A DNA stretch of 11,824 nt. It comes from Spirogloea muscicola. Lineage: Eukaryota > Streptophyta > Zygnematophyceae > Spirogloeales > Spirogloeaceae. The number at the start of each line of letters is the position of its first letter. The stretch's first letter is position 1. The stretch lies in contig WELB01000001.1 in assembly GCA_009602725.1 (NCBI GenBank), forward strand, positions 1 to 11,824, in the 5' to 3' direction. Positions 8,201-11,824 of the stretch are shown piece after piece. The notes below the pieces were generated by a model. It was not told where the DNA came from. It saw only the letters and a list, made by a program, of their open reading frames with translations, and ran no database searches. Made by a program: the position numbers and the translations under genes.

Positions 8201-11200
8201 CTGACGTCGCGGTATGCGTCAGCGACGACCCAACTCCTAGTAAGGTAGCCCCAGTTGAGGTAGCCCCCGCCTGTGGCGCTGCAGTGCCCTCCAGCAAGTG
8301 TGCAGTTTCCCTAAGAGCCTGTGGAAAATAAATTGCTTTGAGGAGACCATGCATAGTAATCAGAAGCAATGCACTGTGTGGAAAAGGGTATTGCTGTGCA
8401 GAAATACCGAAAGTGGTGCATGCCGCATGCCGCACTCATCCATTCACCTTGTATATGCTCACTGGCGTGGTACCTGGTCGGCCTGGCCCACCCTCACTTG
8501 GCAGCAGTTGTCTGACATGCTGGCAGAGTTGTAAATCAGTCGACTCGCGCAGGGGGTCGCTTCTTGCTCAGTCTTAATGAGGATTCACCAGCGCGAACAG
8601 GGAGTATTTCAGGATCATCAGACCAAGTAACATCAACTTTGACTTGCAAACTCTCGTCTCAGAACAGGAACTGCAGGCAGACAGTGCTGACAGATAGCAA
8701 GACCAAATGCTGCACCAATTGCGGAATTTGCAGTTCACGACTGCGCTAGCTGCAACATCTTACTGATGAATGACCACACGTACCTGCATTTGAGATGTTG
8801 CAAGTGCTAGGCGGGCAAAAGCCACCAAGTGTGGTATATTGAGCTCCATGGCTCGAGTGAGACACCTTCGCAGGAGGAGGAGCAGCTGACGAGGAACTCC
8901 ACCGACTTTGTCACCAGCACTGGTGCCCGACGATGCAGACAAGGCGGTGCTGGCAGGTGATTCTAGTAGGAGATGGCAGAGCGAAGCGAGCGCATGGGCT
9001 AGGCAAGTGTCGTCATTGTTCTGCACAAGTAAGAACCTGTACATCAATGAGGCAAATTATGAAGGTGGCTGTTGTCATTGACAGGAATGCTTGATTCTCT
9101 TGGCCATGTCAAGAGCGGGCCAGGCCCAATTACTGCCAAATACATGAATTTTATTCCCTGCCTTAGCATACACATACTCCACATTCATTTATCTTCATAC
9201 CGGGATTGGACACATGCCTGCTGAGCGATGCGAACTGTTTCATTGAGAGCCTGTACATGGAGCAGCTGGTACTCTTGTCAGCTCTGACAGCTCTCAAGTG
9301 ACTTGTTGGCAGGTGATCAAAGCATTTGCAGCTCTAGTCGCATGAAATGTGACAAGGTCAAACGCATGCTTTCTCATGGATAAGTAACCTCTGGGTGTGA
9401 TTTTCTAAGTGCAATTTGTCACTTTGTCCAGCCACAAGATCATTAGGATCTGTTCAAATTCACCTGCAAAGCTTCATGGGCATGGCCGAACTCTGTATGT
9501 AAGCAGCCCAGCTCAAGGAGGGCAGTCTGAAAGTCTCCAACATTGCCGTCTCCGGTGCTACCTGTATGCCCAGCACTACATAGACAGGAAAGAGCATAGT
9601 GAGCTTCACATTAGCCCGGAGAATACATAGCAGGCACTTCAGGGTCAGGGAATGACAAGCAAGGGATGCAAACGAGGGCCAGCATTGCTGTCATGTTCAA
9701 CGCTGCTGCCAGGAGTCAATATGCAGTGGCTACTTGGACAAAGACTGACTATGCTCCTGGCGGCAGACAGGCCTCTCTTCTCACATAGGACTCCCCATTA
9801 GCATAGGGCTTTGCTTTGTGTAGCCCTTGCTTTGCAGTAGCGTTTGCCTAAACAGTGTATTGGCTTAATCTGGCCTCTTTATCTGCACCATGCGCCTTCT
9901 CCCTCTTACTTCCAGCATATCAGGGTACCTGTAGTCGAAGTACCGATGAAGGTTTTGTGAAGCAGCTGCGTAATCCTTGTAACGTCGGCTATGCAGGTAG
10001 ATCAGATAATGAGCCTGCCAAGCAGGTGCATGACCCAAGTGTCATGGCTTAGCATCATACAAGCAGGGTCTCACAGAGCAGTCAACCTACTACAAAGTGG
10101 TGCAGACGGTAAGGAATGCATGAGCCCGGACCAAGAGCCAGCTGCCAACTAGTTGGTGATGGTTGCAGGTAAGGACTGACCTTGGAAGCACCTGGATTGA
10201 GCCTAAGGAGCTCCTTCAGCTTCTCTTCCAGACCAGCCTTTGAGGCAGACCTAGGCTGTCTGTAACAATCACAGATGAGCAACTTTGAGTCAGTGCTACA
10301 TGCTGCTATAAGTTTGCAGGTTTGCAACAGCAGGTCTTACTAATCTGCAGCGGTTGACCATTTGTCAACAGTGTGCAGGGTTGCTGGACATGCGACAATA
10401 CTTTTGGATGGCCCTCGCCTCAGCTTCAAGGGCAGCCTCCAGCTGACCAGCTGGCTTCAAGAATTTGCGGCTGCCTTTGGTTATCTGCAGTCTTGTACTT
10501 CTGTCAACAGATAACCCCAAACCTTGCACGGCCAACTCCTGTTGGGATGCCCATTCATGCCCAAGCTCCACAGTCCATGTGTTTTCTGCACCATAGTCCA
10601 ATCTGGCCGGATTGCTTGAGCAGCATCTCACAATTGACTTAAAGCATGTCGCAGCCATTTAGTGATCTATATGCTTCTTACATGTACCTGTATTGATGGG
10701 CAAGTGGTTATCAATACTTCTCATCTCTTGAGGGCTGCTGGCGTCTTTGTCTGTGCTGTATGCTTTCAAGTCAATGAGAAGCTGGCAAATGGCCTGCAAA
10801 GGTGCGGGTGTGTCAAATTATTGAGGTGCTCTTCTCAAGGTGCTGCACAGAAACACGGCTGTGAATATCGAGAGCCATCTGTTGAGCTGGGCTAGCCACA
10901 GAGACAATACATTGCTCTCCACTGAAAGCAGACGTCTGGCAGCTAAGCCAAGCAGGTCTTGGATCTCTTCATGTCACAAAGCCTGGGTCGTATGAGAGAC
11001 CTTCTAGGACTGGTACTCGAAGACTACCTCAAATGGGAGGCTGTCGAAGGCAATGATAGACCGTCGTAAAAAGTGACCAAACGTGCTATTGTACACGATG
11101 AGGACGTTTGCTGACAAGCCCTCCTCGCGGGCGGCGAAAGAAGCAAGCAGAACATCTGCGCATGAGCAACCCGTGGAGGTCTGATCAAAATGGGGCTGAT

Positions 11201-11824
11201 AGACCCCAATGAGCAGCTACACTCACAGTCCTAAATTGTTGCTGGATAAGCATCTTCATTCTAAATTCCTTAAACCCTAAACCCGAAACCGTAAGCGCCT
11301 CTGAGTCTTTAAGCCGACAATGTGCTTTGCAGGGCATCCAGCATCGAGGAGCATCCAGCCGATAGGAGCAGCCTCACTGACCCCTGAGCGACTGGAAGAA
11401 ATCGAAGAGGTCGTTGGGGCTCTCGAAGCTGGCCACTTGTGATGCAACCTGTTCGGCAAAGTCGCCATCACTTCTCTCCGGAGCGCCTGAGAAGCTCCGT
11501 AAGAAGTCTGCTAGCGGTGGCTCCACAAAACCGTCGTGAGCCTGCTGGCAGTAAAGCGAAGCTGTCAATTCGCAGTCAAGAGCTTCGGATATCTTTCTGT
11601 CAGCGTATTCGGCTGGCTCGGCTTGGCTCGGCTCGGCTCAGCTCACAACATTGCACGCGGCAGTATGCGCCAGGCTTGCAATCTGGCCGATCGCAGGGGC
11701 TGCGCCGGCGACGAGCACGGCCCCGCCGCGCTCACCTCATGCTCCTGTAGGAGGCGCAGCGCCAGGCGGCGGCGCGCAGCGCAGTCCGCGGGCGCCGAGG
11801 CGCGGCCGGCGGCCTCGACGTAGG
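5226..11824 (-). CDS. APC5: Anaphase-promoting complex subunit 5 (APC5), 20 exons, 5' truncated by the window edge
   Basis: APC5 is a TPR-repeat scaffold of the APC/C, the E3 ubiquitin ligase that triggers anaphase and mitotic exit; with APC1 and APC4 it forms the platform. Exons (5' to 3'): 11824-11736, 11544-11382, 11155-11028, 10793-10688, 10585-10402, 10259-10181, 10014-9929, 9557-9464, 9250-9218, 9020-8784, 8519-8448, 8318-8035, 7777-7718, 7535-7468, 7286-7181, 6923-6782, 6590-6492, 6229-5962, 5716-5649, 5384-5226; 2523 nt, 840 residues. Diagnostic segments, many aligning without gaps to plant APC5: SPNDLFDFFQSLR, FGHFLRRSIIAFDSLPFE, NLHRYFDYS, LNETVRIAQQNNDDTCLAHA, SWELYGSTPMARLGALVHAT, NGYKAAAAALEVALKKF, QLELLHDRSLHKGHLRLAEE, SARNLLAS, ALPYALNCVTLSQS, AELWLALGSEEAARS, AAESYYLMALTYNAM. 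Plant APC5 has about 900 residues, so some tens of N-terminal residues are missing. Uncertain points: the acceptors of exons 2, 5 and 19, plus weak donors GTTGTT (exon 12) and GTCCGT (exon 15). All introns (102-371 nt) are GT-AG except the GC-AG intron after exon 9. Confidence 0.93.
9218..9250 (-). other. APC5: 33-nt micro-exon (exon 9) of APC5, followed by a GC-AG intron
   Basis: This 11-codon exon encodes ALNETVRIAQQ and joins HEALQ (exon 8) to NNDDTC (exon 10), both in phase 0, reproducing a conserved TPR helix pair of APC5. It is preceded by TGTACAG and followed by GCATGT, so the downstream intron (9217-9021) starts with GC instead of GT. The nearest GT would break phase or the alignment. 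Confidence 0.85.
9558..9928 (-). other. Longest APC5 intron (intron 7, 371 nt)
   Basis: This intron lies between the exon ending in HRYFDY and the exon starting TGDGNVGDFQ. The donor is GTACCC; the acceptor TACAGGTAG uses the second of two AGs, because the first would bring a TAG stop into frame. No nested gene or RNA motif was recognised inside it. Confidence 0.6.
11272..11290. repeat. Interstitial plant-type telomere-like motif (telo box) in APC5 intron 2
   Basis: The plus strand reads AAACCCTAAACCCGAAACC: about two and a half units of the CCCTAAA repeat, the last degenerate. AAACCCTAA (11272-11280) is the plant telo-box element found near starts of growth-related genes. It lies inside an intron (11381-11156) of APC5, not far from the gene's 5' end, so either a regulatory role or a chance or telomere-derived remnant is possible. 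Confidence 0.55.
11612..11645. repeat. Pentanucleotide tandem repeat (GCTCG-type) in APC5 intron 1
   Basis: About seven imperfect copies of the five-base unit GCTCG (variants GCTGG, GCTTG, GCTCA) follow one another inside the first visible APC5 intron (11735-11545). It is a short microsatellite and is probably length-variable between strains. Confidence 0.75.

Noticed and set aside
10794-11027. Open frame with SNVLSLWLAQLNRW between APC5 exons 3 and 4
   Set aside because: Direct splicing of SLPFE to AICQLLIDLKAY preserves phase 0 and matches the family better; the segment lacks a good donor.
1-11824. Search for a mobile element, CRISPR array, viral remnant or bacterial-type defence or biosynthetic cluster
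   Set aside because: No transposase, reverse transcriptase, capsid, long terminal repeat or regularly spaced repeat was seen; recognised coding sequence belongs to four ordinary nuclear genes.

Overview
The window looks like nuclear DNA of a green alga, probably trebouxiophyte-like. All four genes are eukaryotic, three of them are visibly split by GT-AG introns, and the encoded APC5 reads most like the land-plant form. The left third is very GC-rich, while the APC5 half is closer to balanced base composition. One APC5 intron holds a plant-type CCCTAAA motif. No bacterial operon, CRISPR array, transposon, tRNA, rRNA or virus-like gene was recognised. The lineage is inferred from gene content and style, not from a database match. 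All homology calls rest on recalled family motifs.

Layout, left to right: (1) 3-179 (+), the last exon of a protein ending in a SUMO-like domain without the C-terminal Gly-Gly. (2) 180-1027, a gene-free stretch between two convergent 3' ends. (3) 1028-2927 (-), a seven-exon gene for a YccV/HspQ-like (hemimethylated-DNA-binding fold) protein of 268 residues. (4) 2928-3324, a 397-bp head-to-head promoter region with a GGCCC/GGGCC inverted repeat, one ambiguous base and a CGG run. (5) 3325-4304 (+), a complete four-exon gene for the spliceosomal core protein SmD1 (116 residues). (6) 4305-5225, a gene-free stretch shared by two converging 3' ends. (7) 5226-11824 (-), a 20-exon gene for anaphase-promoting complex subunit 5 (APC5), complete at its 3' end and truncated at its 5' end by the window edge (840 residues present).

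The exon models were built by hand: each junction was chosen so that reading phase, splice dinucleotides and family alignment agree. The SmD1 (351 nt), YccV (807 nt) and APC5 (2523 nt) models are all exact multiples of three with no internal stop.

The genes do not form a pathway. They are conserved housekeeping functions (SUMO-like interaction, a YccV-fold adaptor, pre-mRNA splicing, cell-cycle ubiquitination) packed closely with alternating orientation. I did not find a new biological system. The most unusual points are a 33-nt APC5 micro-exon followed by a GC-AG intron, a tandem NAGNAG acceptor, a SUMO-like terminus that cannot be conjugated in the usual way, and an uncertain first exon of the YccV gene.
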